DNA of 64,000 nt from Methylopila capsulata. GTDB taxonomy: Bacteria > Pseudomonadota > Alphaproteobacteria > Rhizobiales > Methylopilaceae. The number at the start of each line of letters is the position of its first letter. The first letter of the stretch is position 1. Positions 7,681 through 17,815 of this stretch are shown one piece after another. The stretch covers positions 620,001 to 684,000 of the forward strand of contig NZ_JAFBCY010000002.1 in NCBI RefSeq assembly GCF_016907975.1. The letters run 5' to 3'. The position numbers and the translations under genes are program-made. The notes under the pieces are model-generated. The model saw only the letters and a program-made list of their open reading frames with translations. It was not told the DNA's origin and made no database searches.

Positions 7681-8676
7681 TCACACCGCGTGATCGGGCG
7701 CGAAGGCGCAGCGGCCCTGTTCGAGCTCGATCTGGATCGTCGGATGGGCGATCTGGAAGCGCTCGCGCAGCTCGGACGCGAGCGCGCGCATGGGCGCGTC
7801 GCCGGGGTGGCCGCCGGGCATGACGAGATGCGCCGTCAGCGCCGTTTCGGTGGTGCTCATCGCCCAGATGTGGAGGTCGTGCACCTCCACGACGCCCGGC
7901 CGGGCGGCGAGGAAGGCGCGCACCTGCTCCGGGTCGACGTTCGGGGGCGCGGCGTCGAGCGACATGACGACGCTGTCGCGCAGCAGGCCCCAGGTCCCGA
8001 CCAGGATCACCACGGCGACGCCGAGGCTGACCATGGGGTCGATCCACTCCCAGCCGGTGGCCAGCACCGCGAGACCCGCGACGATGACGGCCGCGGAGAC
8101 CGCGGCGTCGGCCACCATGTGGAGGTAGGCGCCCTTGATGTTGATGTCGCCCTTGCGGCCCGACAGGAACAGCAGCGCCGTGCCGCCGTTCACGAGCACG
8201 CCGATCGCGGCGACGATGGTCACGGTGAGGCCCGCGACCGGCCGGGGCTCGGCGAAGCGCTCGACCGCCTCCCACACGATGAAGCCGACCGCGAACAGCA
8301 GGAACAGCGCGTTGAACAGCGCCGCGAGGATCGAGCTCGCCCGGAGGCCGTAGCTGAAGCGCGCGGACGGCGGCCTCTGCGACAGCACGGACGCGATCCA
8401 GGCGACGATCAGCCCCGCGACGTCGAACAGGTTGTGCGCGGCGTCCGCGACCAGCGCGAGCGAGCCGCTGGCGTAGCCGTAGAACGCCTCCACCGCCACG
8501 AAGGCCGTGTTGAGCCCGATCCCCAGCGCGAAGGCGCGGCCGAAGGAGGCCGGCGCATGCGTGTGGCCGCCGGGACCATGGGCGTGGCCGGCGTGGGAGC
8601 CGGACCGCCCATGGCCATCGTCCTGATGGGACGCGTGGTCGTGGGCGGCGTTGTCGTGGGAGTGAGGGTCGGTCAT
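7681..8676 (-). CDS. Cation diffusion facilitator (zinc/cobalt-type efflux)
   Basis: This 331-residue membrane protein starts at ATG 8676. The first 40 residues are a His/Asp/Gly-rich metal-binding tail. Six membrane segments follow, with the CDF metal-site motif VADAAHNLFD (second segment) and HMVADAAVS (fifth). The cytoplasmic C-terminal domain carries HDLHIWAMS. It exports divalent cations, probably Zn2+, in exchange for protons, as in CzcD/ZitB. It looks monocistronic, and the LysR gene is convergent. Confidence 0.88.
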   Translation of the reverse strand: MTDPHSHDNAAHDHASHQDDGHGRSGSHAGHAHGPGGHTHAPASFGRAFALGIGLNTAFVAVEAFYGYASGSLALVADAAHNLFDVAGLIVAWIASVLSQRPPSARFSYGLRASSILAALFNALFLLFAVGFIVWEAVERFAEPRPVAGLTVTIVAAIGVLVNGGTALLFLSGRKGDINIKGAYLHMVADAAVSAAVIVAGLAVLATGWEWIDPMVSLGVAVVILVGTWGLLRDSVVMSLDAAPPNVDPEQVRAFLAARPGVVEVHDLHIWAMSTTETALTAHLVMPGGHPGDAPMRALASELRERFQIAHPTIQIELEQGRCAFAPDHAV

Positions 8677-8870
8677 CGCTTTGAGCCCTGCGGCGCCGGA
8701 CGGCCGGCGCGATCTCAGGCCCTCGCTTAGCGCCAGACGCCGACGTAACGCTAGAACGGCCCGGTCGGGCCGGGCGGCACGACCGGAGCGCCGACGGCCG
8801 CGGCTTCCCGCCCCGACGCGTCCGGGGTATCTCCCCCAGAACGCACGCATCCGCAGACAGGTTTTCCCCC

Positions 8871-9800
8871 ATGCGCCTCACGTCCTCCGCCGCCGGCCTC
8901 TTTCCGATCGCGCCGACGCCCTTCACGGCCGACGGGGCGATCGACCACGGCTCGGTGGAGACGCTGATCGCGGCCTATCTCGCGGCCGGCGCGACCGGCG
9001 TCACCGTGCTCGGCATCATGGGCGAGGCGCCGAAGCTGGAGCCGGACGAAGCGCTCGACCTCACCGGCCGGTTCATCGACGGCATGCCGGGCCTGCCCGT
9101 GATCGTCGGCGTCTCGGCCCCCGGCTTCGCCGCCATGCGCTCGCTCGCCCGCGCCGTGATGGACCGCGGCGCGGCCGGCGTGATGATCGCGCCGCCGCCG
9201 GCGCTGCGCACCGACGACCAGATCGTCGGCTACTACGCACAGGCGGTGGAGGCGGTCGGCGCCGACGTCCCGTTCGTCATCCAGGACTATCCCCTGACCC
9301 TGACGGTGCAGATGACGCCGAAGGTCATCCGCCGCATCGTCGAGGACAACCCGTCCTGCGCGATGCTGAAGCACGAGGACTGGCCGGGCCTCGAGAAGAT
9401 CTCGACCCTGCGCGGCTTCCAGGCCGAGGGCTCGATGCGGCCGATCTCGATCCTCACCGGCAACGGCGGCCTGTTCCTCGACTTCGAGATGGAGCGCGGC
9501 GCCGACGGCGCGATGACCGGCTACGCCTTCCCCGAGATGCTGGCCGACGTGGTCCGTCTGCAGGCGGAGGGCCGCCGCGACGAGGCCCACGACCTGTTCG
9601 ACGCCCACCTGCCGCTGCTGCGCTACGAGCAGCAGCAGGGCGTGGGGCTGGCCGTGCGGAAGTACGTGATGATGCGGCGCGGCTTCATCGCCTCCGCCGC
9701 CCAGCGCAAGCCGGGCGCGGCGCTGTCCGCCAGGGCGAAGGCCGAGGTGGACTACCTCCTCGCCCGCCTCGCCGCGAAGGACCCGCGCGCCGCGGTCTGA
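8871..9800 (+). CDS. DapA-like (dihydrodipicolinate synthase family) aldolase
   Basis: This 309-residue TIM-barrel protein of the DHDPS/N-acetylneuraminate lyase family starts at ATG 8871. The Schiff-base lysine is in AMLKHEDWPG (about residue 166) and the conserved tyrosine in IQDYPLTL (about residue 140). The dedicated DapA motif 'GTTGE' is replaced by LGIMGEAP, so it is more likely a catabolic aldolase or dehydratase for a 2-keto acid than lysine biosynthesis. The neighbouring CDF and putA genes do not reveal a substrate. Confidence 0.78.
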   Translation: MRLTSSAAGLFPIAPTPFTADGAIDHGSVETLIAAYLAAGATGVTVLGIMGEAPKLEPDEALDLTGRFIDGMPGLPVIVGVSAPGFAAMRSLARAVMDRGAAGVMIAPPPALRTDDQIVGYYAQAVEAVGADVPFVIQDYPLTLTVQMTPKVIRRIVEDNPSCAMLKHEDWPGLEKISTLRGFQAEGSMRPISILTGNGGLFLDFEMERGADGAMTGYAFPEMLADVVRLQAEGRRDEAHDLFDAHLPLLRYEQQQGVGLAVRKYVMMRRGFIASAAQRKPGAALSARAKAEVDYLLARLAAKDPRAAV

Positions 9801-9875
9801 GCCCCCCGCCGCTGGACCCGGCGCCGCGGCGGCCTACCATGGCGGGGGAGACGATCCCCTCCGCCGGAGGCCGCC

Positions 9876-12800
9876 ATGGCCGGGACCATCACGACCGAGA
9901 CGCCGGCTGGCGCGGAGGGCCCCGTCCGACCGTTCGCGGCGTTCGCTGAAGGGCCGTGGCCGTTAACCCCGCTGCGCGCTTCGGTTAACCGGAATGTTCG
10001 CCTTCCGGAAACCCGATGTTTACCTGCGTTGCTCGCCGCGGCCGCGTTGCCTGCGCCGCAGGCGGCCGCCGCGCGCCGCCTCGCGCGCACGCTGGTGGAG
10101 GCGCTGCGGGCCAAGGGAACGGCCGGCGGCGTCGCCGGTCTCGTGCAGGAGTACGACCTGTCGAGCCCCGAAGGCGTCGCGCTGATGTGCCTCGCCGAGG
10201 CGCTGCTGCGCATTCCCGACGCCGCCACCCGGGACGCGCTGATCCGCGACAAGATCGCGCCGGGCGACTGGCGCGCCCACCTCGGCCACAGCCCCTCGCT
10301 GTTCGTGAACGCGGCGACCTGGGGGCTGGTCGTCACCGGCCGGCTGGCGGCGCCGTCGACCCAACAGGGTCTGGGCTCCGCGCTGACGCGGCTCGTGGCG
10401 CGCGGGGGCGAGCCCCTGATCCGCAAGGGCGTCGACCTCGCGATGCGGATGATAGGCGAGCGCTACGTCACCGGCGAGACCATCGAGCGGGCGCTCGCCA
10501 ACAGCCGCCGCATGGAGGCGAACGGGTTCCGCTACTCCTTCGACATGCTGGGCGAGGCGGCGATGACGGCGGCGGACGCCGACCGCTACCGCGCCGACTA
10601 CCGCAGCGCCATTGACGCGATCGGCGCCGCCGCGAATGGACGCGGCGTCTATGACGGCCCCGGCGTGTCCATCAAGCTCTCGGCCCTGCACCCGCGCTAC
10701 GCCCGCAGCCAGCGCGACCGCGTGGTCTCGGAACTTCTCCCACGCGTTCAAGGGCTTGCGGTCCAGGCCCGCAGCTTCGACGTCGGCCTCAACATCGACG
10801 CCGAGGAAACCGACCGGCTCGACCTGTCGCTCGACGTGCTGGAGGCCCTCGCCCGCGACCCCGCGCTTCAGGGCTGGGACGGCCTCGGCTTCGTGGTCCA
10901 GGCCTACCAGAAGCGCGCGCCGTTCGTGCTCGACCTCGTCATCGATCTTGCCCGCCGCACGGGGCGGCGGTTGATGGTGCGGCTGGTGAAGGGCGCCTAC
11001 TGGGACAGCGAGATCAAGCGCGCGCAGGTCGACGGCCTCGACGATTTTCCCGTTTTCACCCGCAAGGTCCACACCGACGTCTCCTACCTCGCCTGCGCCG
11101 CCAAGCTGCTCAAGGCGAGGGACGCCGTGTTCCCCCAGTTCGCCACCCACAACGCCCAGACGGTCGCCGCCATCCACGCCATGGCCGGGCCGGACTTCCG
11201 CGTCGGCGACTACGAGTTCCAGTGCCTGCACGGCATGGGCGAGCCGCTCTACGAGGAGGTGGTGGGTCCCGACAAGCTCGGCCGCCCCTGCCGGATCTAC
11301 GCCCCCGTCGGCGCCCACGAGACGCTGCTCGCCTATCTCGTCCGCCGCCTGCTGGAGAACGGCGCCAACTCCTCCTTCGTGCATCAGGTGGCCGACCCGG
11401 AGACGCCGGTCGAGGCTCTGATCGCCGATCCGGTCGCGGAGGCCAGCTCCGTCTCGCCGCTCGGCGCGCCGCATCCCGCCATTCGCCGGCCGCGAGACAT
11501 CTATCCCGACCGCCCGAACAGCGCCGGCCTGGATTTCGCGGACGAACGCGTCCTGGCCGAGCTTTCGCACTCTCTCAGCGCCGGCGCCGACCATCGCTGG
11601 CGCGCGGAGCCGCTGCTTGCAGACGGCGAGGCCGAGGGAACCAGCGTTGCCGTGACCAACCCGGCCGACCGGCGCGACATCGTCGGCCATGTGGTTGAGG
11701 CGAGCGCTGACGTGATCGAACGAGCGCTTGTGGATGCGGAGGCTGAGGCCGACGCCTGGGCGCAGACGCCCGGAGGCGAGCGCGCCCGGCGCCTCGTCCG
11801 CGCGGCGGATCTGCTCGAAAGCCGGCGCGACACGCTGATCGGCCTGCTCATCCGCGAGGCCGGGAAGACGGCGGCGAACGCGGTCTCGGAGATCCGCGAG
11901 GCGGCGGACTTCCTGCGGTACTACGCAGGGCGGGCGCAGGCGTTCGATCCGGCGACTCATGTCCCGCTCGGTCCCGTCGCCTGCATCAGCCCATGGAATT
12001 TTCCGCTGGCGATCTTCCTGGGGCAGGTTGCGGCCGCGCTCGCCGCCGGCAACGTGGTTCTGGCGAAGCCGGCCGAGGAGACGCCGCTGGCGGCCGCCGA
12101 GGCCATTCGCATCCTGCGTGAGGCGGGCGTTCCCGCCGCCGCGGTCCAGCTATTGCCCGGTCCCGGCGAGGTCGGCGCAACGCTCGTCGGCGACGCGCGG
12201 GTGCGCGGCGTGCTGTTCACCGGCTCGACCGCGGTCGCAAGATCCATCGCCACGACGCTGGCCGAGCGGCTCAACCCGGACGGATCTCCGGTCCCGCTGG
12301 TCGCCGAGACCGGCGGCCAGAACGCGCTCGTCGCGGATTCCTCCGCCCTGCTGGAGCAGTTGACCGCCGACGTGATCGCCTCCGCCTTCGACAGCGCCGG
12401 CCAGCGCTGCTCGGCGCTCCGCGTGCTGTGCCTGCAGGAAGAGATCGCCGACCGCGCGCTCGCCATGCTGAAGGGCGCGATGGCGGAGCTGCGCGTGGGT
12501 CCGCCCGACCGGCTCGCGACCGACGTCGGCCCTGTGATCTCGGCGGACGCGCGGGAGCGGATCGAGGCCCATGTGGCGGCGATGCGCGCGGCGGGGCGAC
12601 CGGTCCACCGCCGTGAGTTGCCGGCCGCCTGCGCCCACGGAGACTTCGTCGCGCCGACGCTGATCGAGCTCGAAGGCGTCGGGGAGTTGACGGAGGAGGT
12701 GTTCGGCCCCGTGCTGCACGTCGTCCGCTTCGCGCCAAGCGACGCCGAGCGGACGATCGAGGCTGTGAACGCGACCGGCTACGCGCTCACCTTCGGCGTC

Positions 12801-13553
12801 CACACGCGGATCGACGAGCGGGCGGCCGACGCCGCGGGCTTGAGCGCCGCCGGCAATGTCTACGTCAACCGCAACATCGTCGGCGCTGTCGTGGGCGTCC
12901 AGCCCTTCGGCGGCCATGGGCTTTCGGGCACCGGGCCGAAAGCCGGCGGCCCCCTCATCCTGCGGCGCCTCCTTGCGGCCTGCCCCGCGGAAACGGGGCT
13001 GCCGAAGGGCGCGCCGGACCCGGCCGCCGTCGCCTACACAACGTGGTTGCGCGCCATGGGCTGGAACGCCGCCGCGGGCGAGGTAGAGGACGCGATCGCG
13101 CGGAGCCCGCTCTGCGTCGAGATCGAGCTTCCCGGCCCGGTCGGCGAGCGGAACGTCTACAGCCTGAAGGGTCGTGGCGACCTGCTCTGCGCGGGACCGG
13201 ACGACGCCGCTCAGCTGGCGCAGATCGGCGTGGCGCTGGCCGCCGGCGCGCGCGCGATCCTCCCGAAGCCGCTTCCGTCCAGTCTTCCCGCCGCGCTGGA
13301 GACTCGCATCATGGGCCGCGGCAGTCTCGCCGCCGTCTTCGCCGCCCTGTTCGATGGCGGCCCCGACGAGCTCGTCGAGCTGAACCGTTCGCTCTCGCAG
13401 CGTCCGGGTCCGAACGTCCAGGTCCACGTGCCCCGGCTCGACCCGACCACCGGCCGCCGGGCCTACCCCATCGAGTTCCTGCTTGCTGAACGCAGCCTCA
13501 GCGTCAACACCACCGCAGCCGGCGGCAACGCCAGCCTGATGGCGCTTGACTAG
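9876..13553 (+). CDS. putA: Bifunctional proline dehydrogenase / L-glutamate gamma-semialdehyde dehydrogenase
   Basis: This 1,225-residue enzyme oxidises proline to glutamate in two steps. The proline dehydrogenase barrel (about residues 170-510) has the substrate-binding motif YLVRRLLENGANSSF near 486, as in E. coli PutA. The aldehyde dehydrogenase domain (about 570-1030) has VAETGGQNA (Glu near 810) and DSAGQRCSALR (catalytic Cys near 845). About 190 further residues form the extra C-terminal domain of long PutAs. No N-terminal ribbon-helix-helix domain is visible, so it should not repress its own gene as E. coli PutA does. A GGAGG precedes the ATG. Confidence 0.95.
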   Translation: MAGTITTETPAGAEGPVRPFAAFAEGPWPLTPLRASVNRNVRLPETRCLPALLAAAALPAPQAAAARRLARTLVEALRAKGTAGGVAGLVQEYDLSSPEGVALMCLAEALLRIPDAATRDALIRDKIAPGDWRAHLGHSPSLFVNAATWGLVVTGRLAAPSTQQGLGSALTRLVARGGEPLIRKGVDLAMRMIGERYVTGETIERALANSRRMEANGFRYSFDMLGEAAMTAADADRYRADYRSAIDAIGAAANGRGVYDGPGVSIKLSALHPRYARSQRDRVVSELLPRVQGLAVQARSFDVGLNIDAEETDRLDLSLDVLEALARDPALQGWDGLGFVVQAYQKRAPFVLDLVIDLARRTGRRLMVRLVKGAYWDSEIKRAQVDGLDDFPVFTRKVHTDVSYLACAAKLLKARDAVFPQFATHNAQTVAAIHAMAGPDFRVGDYEFQCLHGMGEPLYEEVVGPDKLGRPCRIYAPVGAHETLLAYLVRRLLENGANSSFVHQVADPETPVEALIADPVAEASSVSPLGAPHPAIRRPRDIYPDRPNSAGLDFADERVLAELSHSLSAGADHRWRAEPLLADGEAEGTSVAVTNPADRRDIVGHVVEASADVIERALVDAEAEADAWAQTPGGERARRLVRAADLLESRRDTLIGLLIREAGKTAANAVSEIREAADFLRYYAGRAQAFDPATHVPLGPVACISPWNFPLAIFLGQVAAALAAGNVVLAKPAEETPLAAAEAIRILREAGVPAAAVQLLPGPGEVGATLVGDARVRGVLFTGSTAVARSIATTLAERLNPDGSPVPLVAETGGQNALVADSSALLEQLTADVIASAFDSAGQRCSALRVLCLQEEIADRALAMLKGAMAELRVGPPDRLATDVGPVISADARERIEAHVAAMRAAGRPVHRRELPAACAHGDFVAPTLIELEGVGELTEEVFGPVLHVVRFAPSDAERTIEAVNATGYALTFGVHTRIDERAADAAGLSAAGNVYVNRNIVGAVVGVQPFGGHGLSGTGPKAGGPLILRRLLAACPAETGLPKGAPDPAAVAYTTWLRAMGWNAAAGEVEDAIARSPLCVEIELPGPVGERNVYSLKGRGDLLCAGPDDAAQLAQIGVALAAGARAILPKPLPSSLPAALETRIMGRGSLAAVFAALFDGGPDELVELNRSLSQRPGPNVQVHVPRLDPTTGRRAYPIEFLLAERSLSVNTTAAGGNASLMALD

Positions 13554-13588
13554 CTCGTGCGGATGGTCACCCGCCTGACCTGACGCCC

Positions 13589-14998
13589 TCACCCTCCGCG
13601 CGGCGTGGCGTAGGCCGAGCGCGCGCGGGCCACGTGGCGGCCGTGGGCCTTGGCGCCCACAAGCTCGCCGTCGCGCACCACAGGCCGTCCGCGGACGATG
13701 GTCGTCACCGGCCAGCCCTTCACGGAGATGCCCTCGTAGGGCGTATAATCCGAGCCGTGGTGCAGCCCGCTCTGGCGGATCGTGACCTCGCGCTCCGGGT
13801 CCCAGATCGCGATGTCGGCGTCCATGCCGATCGCGATCGAGCCCTTTGTCGTGAGGCCGTACATGCGGGCGTGGTTCGTCGCCGACAGCGCCACGAACTG
13901 CTGCAGCGTGATGCGCCTCTTGCCCACGCCCTCCGAGAACAGGATCGGCAGGCGGGTCTCGACCCCCGGGATGCCGTTCGGCACCCAGCGGAAGCTGGTG
14001 CGGCCCTTGGGGTTCAGCTTGCCGGCGGGGTCGTCGTAGCGGAAGGGGCAGTGGTCGGAGGAGAACACGTCGAACACGCCCTGCTGCAGCCCCTCCCAAC
14101 AGGCCTGCTGGTGCGCCGCGTCCCGCGGCGGCGGGCTGCAGACGTACTTGGCGCCCTCCATGTTGAGCCCGTCCATGTCCTTCTCGGTGAGCACGAGATA
14201 CTGCGGGCAGGTCTCGCCGTAGACCTTGAGCCCCCGCCGGCGGGCCCGCGAAATCTCCTCCATCGCCTCGCGGTTCGAGACGTGGACGATGAGCACCGGC
14301 ACGTCGACGAGCTCAGCCAAGCTGATCGCCCTGTGGGTCGCCTCGCGCTCCACCGGGATCGGCCGCGAGGGGCCGTGGAAGAACGGCGCGGTCTTGCCCG
14401 CCCGCTCCAGCCGGTCGGCGAGGAAGCGGATGGCGTCGTTGTTCTCGGCGTGGACCATGACCAGCGCGCCGGTCTCGCGCGCGGTCGCCATCACCTCCAG
14501 CATCTCGCGGTCGTTCAGGGCGAGGCCCTCGTAGGTCATGAAGACCTTGAACGAGGTGTAGCCGTCCTCGATCAGCGCCGGCAGGTCCTGGCCGAGCGTC
14601 TGGGCGTTCGGCTCCGAGACGATCAGGTGGAAGCTGACGTCGACATAGGATTGGCCGTCCGCCTTCGCGTGGTAGGCGGCGAGCGTGGTGCGCAGCGGCG
14701 TGCCGCGCTCCTGCAGCACGAAGGGCATCACCGCGGTGTTGCCGCCGAAGGCCGCGGATCGGGTCGCGCTTTCGAAGTCGTCGGCCATCACGATGCCCTC
14801 GCCGCTGGGCTGGGCGATGTGGACGTGGCTGTCGATGCCGCCCGGCAGCACGAGCTTGTTCGAAGCGTCGATCACCTCCGCCGCCGCGCCGAGATCGAGC
14901 CCCAGCGCGACGATCGTTCCGTCGCGCACGCCGACGTCGGCGCGGAACGTGTCCGCCGCCGTCGCGACCGTCCCGCCCTTGATGATGAGATCGAGCAT
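13589..14998 (-). CDS. hydA: Dihydropyrimidinase / D-hydantoinase
   Basis: This 469-residue amidohydrolase has the metal motif DSHVH (His58, His60) and the carbamylated-lysine motif TSFKVFMTYEG (Lys151). Further metal-ligand and substrate segments are MVHAENNDA, IVHVSNREA and SSDHCPF. These match the dihydropyrimidinase/hydantoinase family, which opens dihydropyrimidine or 5-substituted hydantoin rings. It is convergent with putA, and no other pyrimidine-degradation gene lies beside it, so the physiological substrate is open. The 291-bp gap upstream (14999-15289) holds nothing I recognise beyond space for divergent promoters. Confidence 0.88.
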   Translation of the reverse strand: MLDLIIKGGTVATAADTFRADVGVRDGTIVALGLDLGAAAEVIDASNKLVLPGGIDSHVHIAQPSGEGIVMADDFESATRSAAFGGNTAVMPFVLQERGTPLRTTLAAYHAKADGQSYVDVSFHLIVSEPNAQTLGQDLPALIEDGYTSFKVFMTYEGLALNDREMLEVMATARETGALVMVHAENNDAIRFLADRLERAGKTAPFFHGPSRPIPVEREATHRAISLAELVDVPVLIVHVSNREAMEEISRARRRGLKVYGETCPQYLVLTEKDMDGLNMEGAKYVCSPPPRDAAHQQACWEGLQQGVFDVFSSDHCPFRYDDPAGKLNPKGRTSFRWVPNGIPGVETRLPILFSEGVGKRRITLQQFVALSATNHARMYGLTTKGSIAIGMDADIAIWDPEREVTIRQSGLHHGSDYTPYEGISVKGWPVTTIVRGRPVVRDGELVGAKAHGRHVARARSAYATPRGG

Positions 14999-15289
14999 TG
15001 GGTCTCCTGTTGCAGCTTCGAACGTTGCGTTCCGGACCGACGCCCAAAGGTCGTGCGACGCGGCCGCAGACGCGGAGGCAAGCTTCGTGCTCGGACGGGT
15101 CCGAGGCCTCGCGTCGCCGCGCGTGGCGACGCCATTCTCCAGCGAGGATCTGACCTGCGGCGGGGGCCATGGCGTTTCAAGTAGAAAAAGGCTATGAGGG
15201 CGCCAATCCCATCATCGTCCACGGACGCTGCGGGCCGTGACGTGCGGCCCCTTCCGCCGCGCGCCCATCGAAAGCGACCCCCCTTGACC

Positions 15290-17155
15290 ATGCCGTTCGC
15301 CGCCTCCCCGCTCGCGCAGGCTCTCGCCGAGCGCGGCTACGTCGATCTCACCCCCGTGCAGCATGCGGTGCTGGCCGATGCGGTGCGCGGTCGCGACCTG
15401 CTGGTTTCGGCGCAGACGGGCTCGGGCAAGACGGTGGCCTACGGCCTCGCGCTGGGCGACACGCTGCTGGACGACGCGGGCGCCATCAACGCCGCGGGCG
15501 CGCCGGTCGCTCTGGTCGTGGCCCCCACCCGCGAACTCGCCATGCAGGTCGAGCGCGAGCTGCGCTGGCTCTACGCCAAGACCGGCGCGCGCGTCGTCGC
15601 CTGCGTCGGCGGCATGGACCCGCGCGCGGAGCGCAAGCGTCTCGAGATGGGCTGCCACATCGTCGTGGGCACCCCCGGCCGCCTGCTCGACCACATCCAG
15701 CGCCGCGCGCTCGTGCTCGACGGCCTGAAGGCCGTGGTGCTCGACGAAGCGGACGAGATGCTCGACCTCGGCTTCCGCGAGGACCTCGAGGCGATCCTCG
15801 AGTCGGCGCCGGCCGAGCGCCGCACGCTGCTGTTCTCCGCGACGATCCCCTCCGACATCGTGGCGATCGCCCGCCGCTTCCAGCGCGACGCCGCCCGCGT
15901 CGAGACCGCGGGCCCCGAGCGCGGCCACGCCGACATCGAGCACCGCGCCGTGCGCGTGCTGCCCCGCGAGATCGGCGCCGCCGTCGTCAACCTGCTGCGC
16001 CAGGCCGATGCGCCCGCCGCGATCGTGTTCTGCGCCACCCGCGAGGCGGTGCGCCGCCTGCACGCGACGCTGTCCGAGCGCGGCTTCCCCGCCGTGCTGA
16101 TGTCGGGCGAGCTCAGTCAGAACGAGCGCAATCGCGCCCTGCAGGAGCTGCGCGACGGGCGCGCCCGCGTCTGCGTCGCGACCGACGTCGCCGCCCGCGG
16201 CATCGACCTGCCCAGCATCACGCTCGTGATCCACGCCGACCTGCCGCACGACGCCGAGGTGTTCCAGCATCGCTCCGGCCGCACCGGCCGCGCGGGCCGC
16301 AAGGGCGTCAGCGTCCTGCTGGTGCCGCCGTCGCGCCGCCGCAAGGCCGAGACCATGATGGTCGACGCCGGCGTGGTCCCGACCTGGAGCGCCGCGCCCA
16401 CCGCCGAGGAGATCCACGCCCTCGACCAGAAGCGCCTGCTCGCCGACCCGGCGCTCACCGAACAGCCGACCCCCGAGGACATCGCCCTCGCGCACATGCT
16501 GATGGCGCACAAGTCGCAGGAGGAGATCGCGGTGGCGCTCGCCCGCCTGCACCGCGCCCGCCTGCCCGCCCCCGAGGACGTCACCGACCCCGGCGAGCGC
16601 CAGGCGCCGCCGCGCGAGCGCGTGCGCGACAACGGCCGCCCGGCCTACGATCCCGTGCGCTCCGACCGCGAGCCGGCTTCCGAGCGTCGCGGCCCGTTCG
16701 GCGAAGGCGTGTGGTTCCGGCTCGCCGTCGGCCGTCGCCAGAACGCCGATCCGAAGTGGCTGCTGCCGCTGATCTGCCGCCGCGGCGGCGTGACCCGTGA
16801 CGACATCGGGGCGATCCGCATCTTCGACGCCGAGACCAAGGTCGAGATCGCCGTCGGCGCCGCGGAGAGCTTCGCCGCCTCGGCCCTTGGGGCCGAGAAG
16901 AACGACGTAGCGATCACGCGCGCCCAGCTTTCGGGACCCCGTCCCGATGTCGAGACCCCGCGCGAGCCGCGCCCGGCGAAGCCCTACGGGCACGCGCCGA
17001 AGCACGCCGCGCCCCGCCCCCGCGGCGCTTCCGACCATCCGCGCGGCCCCTCCGACCACCGCCGCGCCGAGGCCCCGGCCGGCGCTGGAAAGCCGCAGAA
17101 GCGCTTCGCCAAGGGCAACCGCGCCGGCGCGCCGGGCGGCCACGGCCCGCGCTGA
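15290..17155 (+). CDS. DEAD-box ATP-dependent RNA helicase (DeaD/CsdA type)
   Basis: This 621-residue protein shows the helicase motifs in order: Q motif LTPVQHAV, AQTGSGKT (I), PTRELA (Ia), GTPGRL (Ib), DEAD (II), SAT (III), ATDVAARGID (V) and HRSGRTGRAG (VI). A DbpA-type RNA-binding domain follows at about residues 475-545 (WFRLAVGRRQNADPKWLLPL region). The tail is Pro/Arg/Lys-rich and disordered. It probably remodels ribosomal or messenger RNA, particularly in the cold. I chose the ATG at 15290 by homology; no strong ribosome site is visible, and the frame opens at 15194. Confidence 0.9.
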   Translation: MPFAASPLAQALAERGYVDLTPVQHAVLADAVRGRDLLVSAQTGSGKTVAYGLALGDTLLDDAGAINAAGAPVALVVAPTRELAMQVERELRWLYAKTGARVVACVGGMDPRAERKRLEMGCHIVVGTPGRLLDHIQRRALVLDGLKAVVLDEADEMLDLGFREDLEAILESAPAERRTLLFSATIPSDIVAIARRFQRDAARVETAGPERGHADIEHRAVRVLPREIGAAVVNLLRQADAPAAIVFCATREAVRRLHATLSERGFPAVLMSGELSQNERNRALQELRDGRARVCVATDVAARGIDLPSITLVIHADLPHDAEVFQHRSGRTGRAGRKGVSVLLVPPSRRRKAETMMVDAGVVPTWSAAPTAEEIHALDQKRLLADPALTEQPTPEDIALAHMLMAHKSQEEIAVALARLHRARLPAPEDVTDPGERQAPPRERVRDNGRPAYDPVRSDREPASERRGPFGEGVWFRLAVGRRQNADPKWLLPLICRRGGVTRDDIGAIRIFDAETKVEIAVGAAESFAASALGAEKNDVAITRAQLSGPRPDVETPREPRPAKPYGHAPKHAAPRPRGASDHPRGPSDHRRAEAPAGAGKPQKRFAKGNRAGAPGGHGPR

Positions 17156-17231
17156 ACGCAGCTTGGACCCGAGGCGGCGCACCGAGCGCCGCCTCTTCGG
17201 CGCCCTGATTTAGGTCAACGCGCGCCCAAAA

Positions 17232-17717
17232 TCAGAGCACGACAGCGTCGCGACGTCCGCCATGGGCGTCGACGATGCGCTTGAGGTAGCCGACGAAGGC
17301 GTCACGCTCGTCGGCGTCCAGCGCGGCCACCGTCTCCTCGTGCGCGCGCCGCGCGGCGTCCTCCATCTCGGCCAGCAGCACCTCCCCTTCCGGCGTCATC
17401 CGGCAGACCTGCGCGCGCCGGTCCGCGGGCGAGGTCACGCGCTGAACGAGACCCCGCGCCTCCAAGCGTTTCAACGCTCCGGTGGTCGTCGTGCGGTCGA
17501 GCGCGACGGCGCGCGCAAGCGTCGTCTGGTCCGCGGTTTCGCAGTCCGCCAGCGCGCACAGCAGGCTGTACTGCAGCGGCGTCAGGCGCGACGCGGCGCA
17601 CCGTTCGCTGAACAGGCTCACGTGAATCTGGTGCAGCCGCCGCGCCAGGAAGCCCGGACGCTCCATCAGCGGCCAATTTTCATTGGACGTATCTGAAATC
17701 ACGTCGTTTTTCGCCAT
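17232..17717 (-). CDS. MarR-family transcriptional regulator
   Basis: This 161-residue winged-helix protein has LTPLQYSLLCALAD, TTLARAVALDRTTTTGALKRLE (recognition helix) and the wing VTSPADRRAQVCRMTPEG, as in MarR/HpcR regulators. I chose the start at ATG 17717; the much longer open frame upstream is antisense to the next gene. It is divergent from the amidohydrolase-to-ABC operon across 144 bp, so it is the likely ligand-responsive repressor of that catabolic operon. Confidence 0.88.
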   Translation of the reverse strand: MAKNDVISDTSNENWPLMERPGFLARRLHQIHVSLFSERCAASRLTPLQYSLLCALADCETADQTTLARAVALDRTTTTGALKRLEARGLVQRVTSPADRRAQVCRMTPEGEVLLAEMEDAARRAHEETVAALDADERDAFVGYLKRIVDAHGGRRDAVVL

Positions 17718-17794
17718 TCGATCCTCGACTTGCCCGCGCCGCGGGACGGCCTCCGCCTGACCGACGCCCTGCATCTGGCATGCCGCGTGCATGA

Positions 17795-17815
17795 GATTAC
17801 GAAGCATACTTCGCT
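17795..17815. promoter_or_regulatory. Candidate MarR operator in the divergent spacer
   Basis: An inverted repeat CGAAG-CATA-CTTCG lies at 17800-17813 inside an AT-richer patch of the 144-bp spacer. It is about 50 bp before the amidohydrolase start and 83 bp before the MarR start. The size and position suit a MarR dimer site. Pattern only. Confidence 0.4.
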
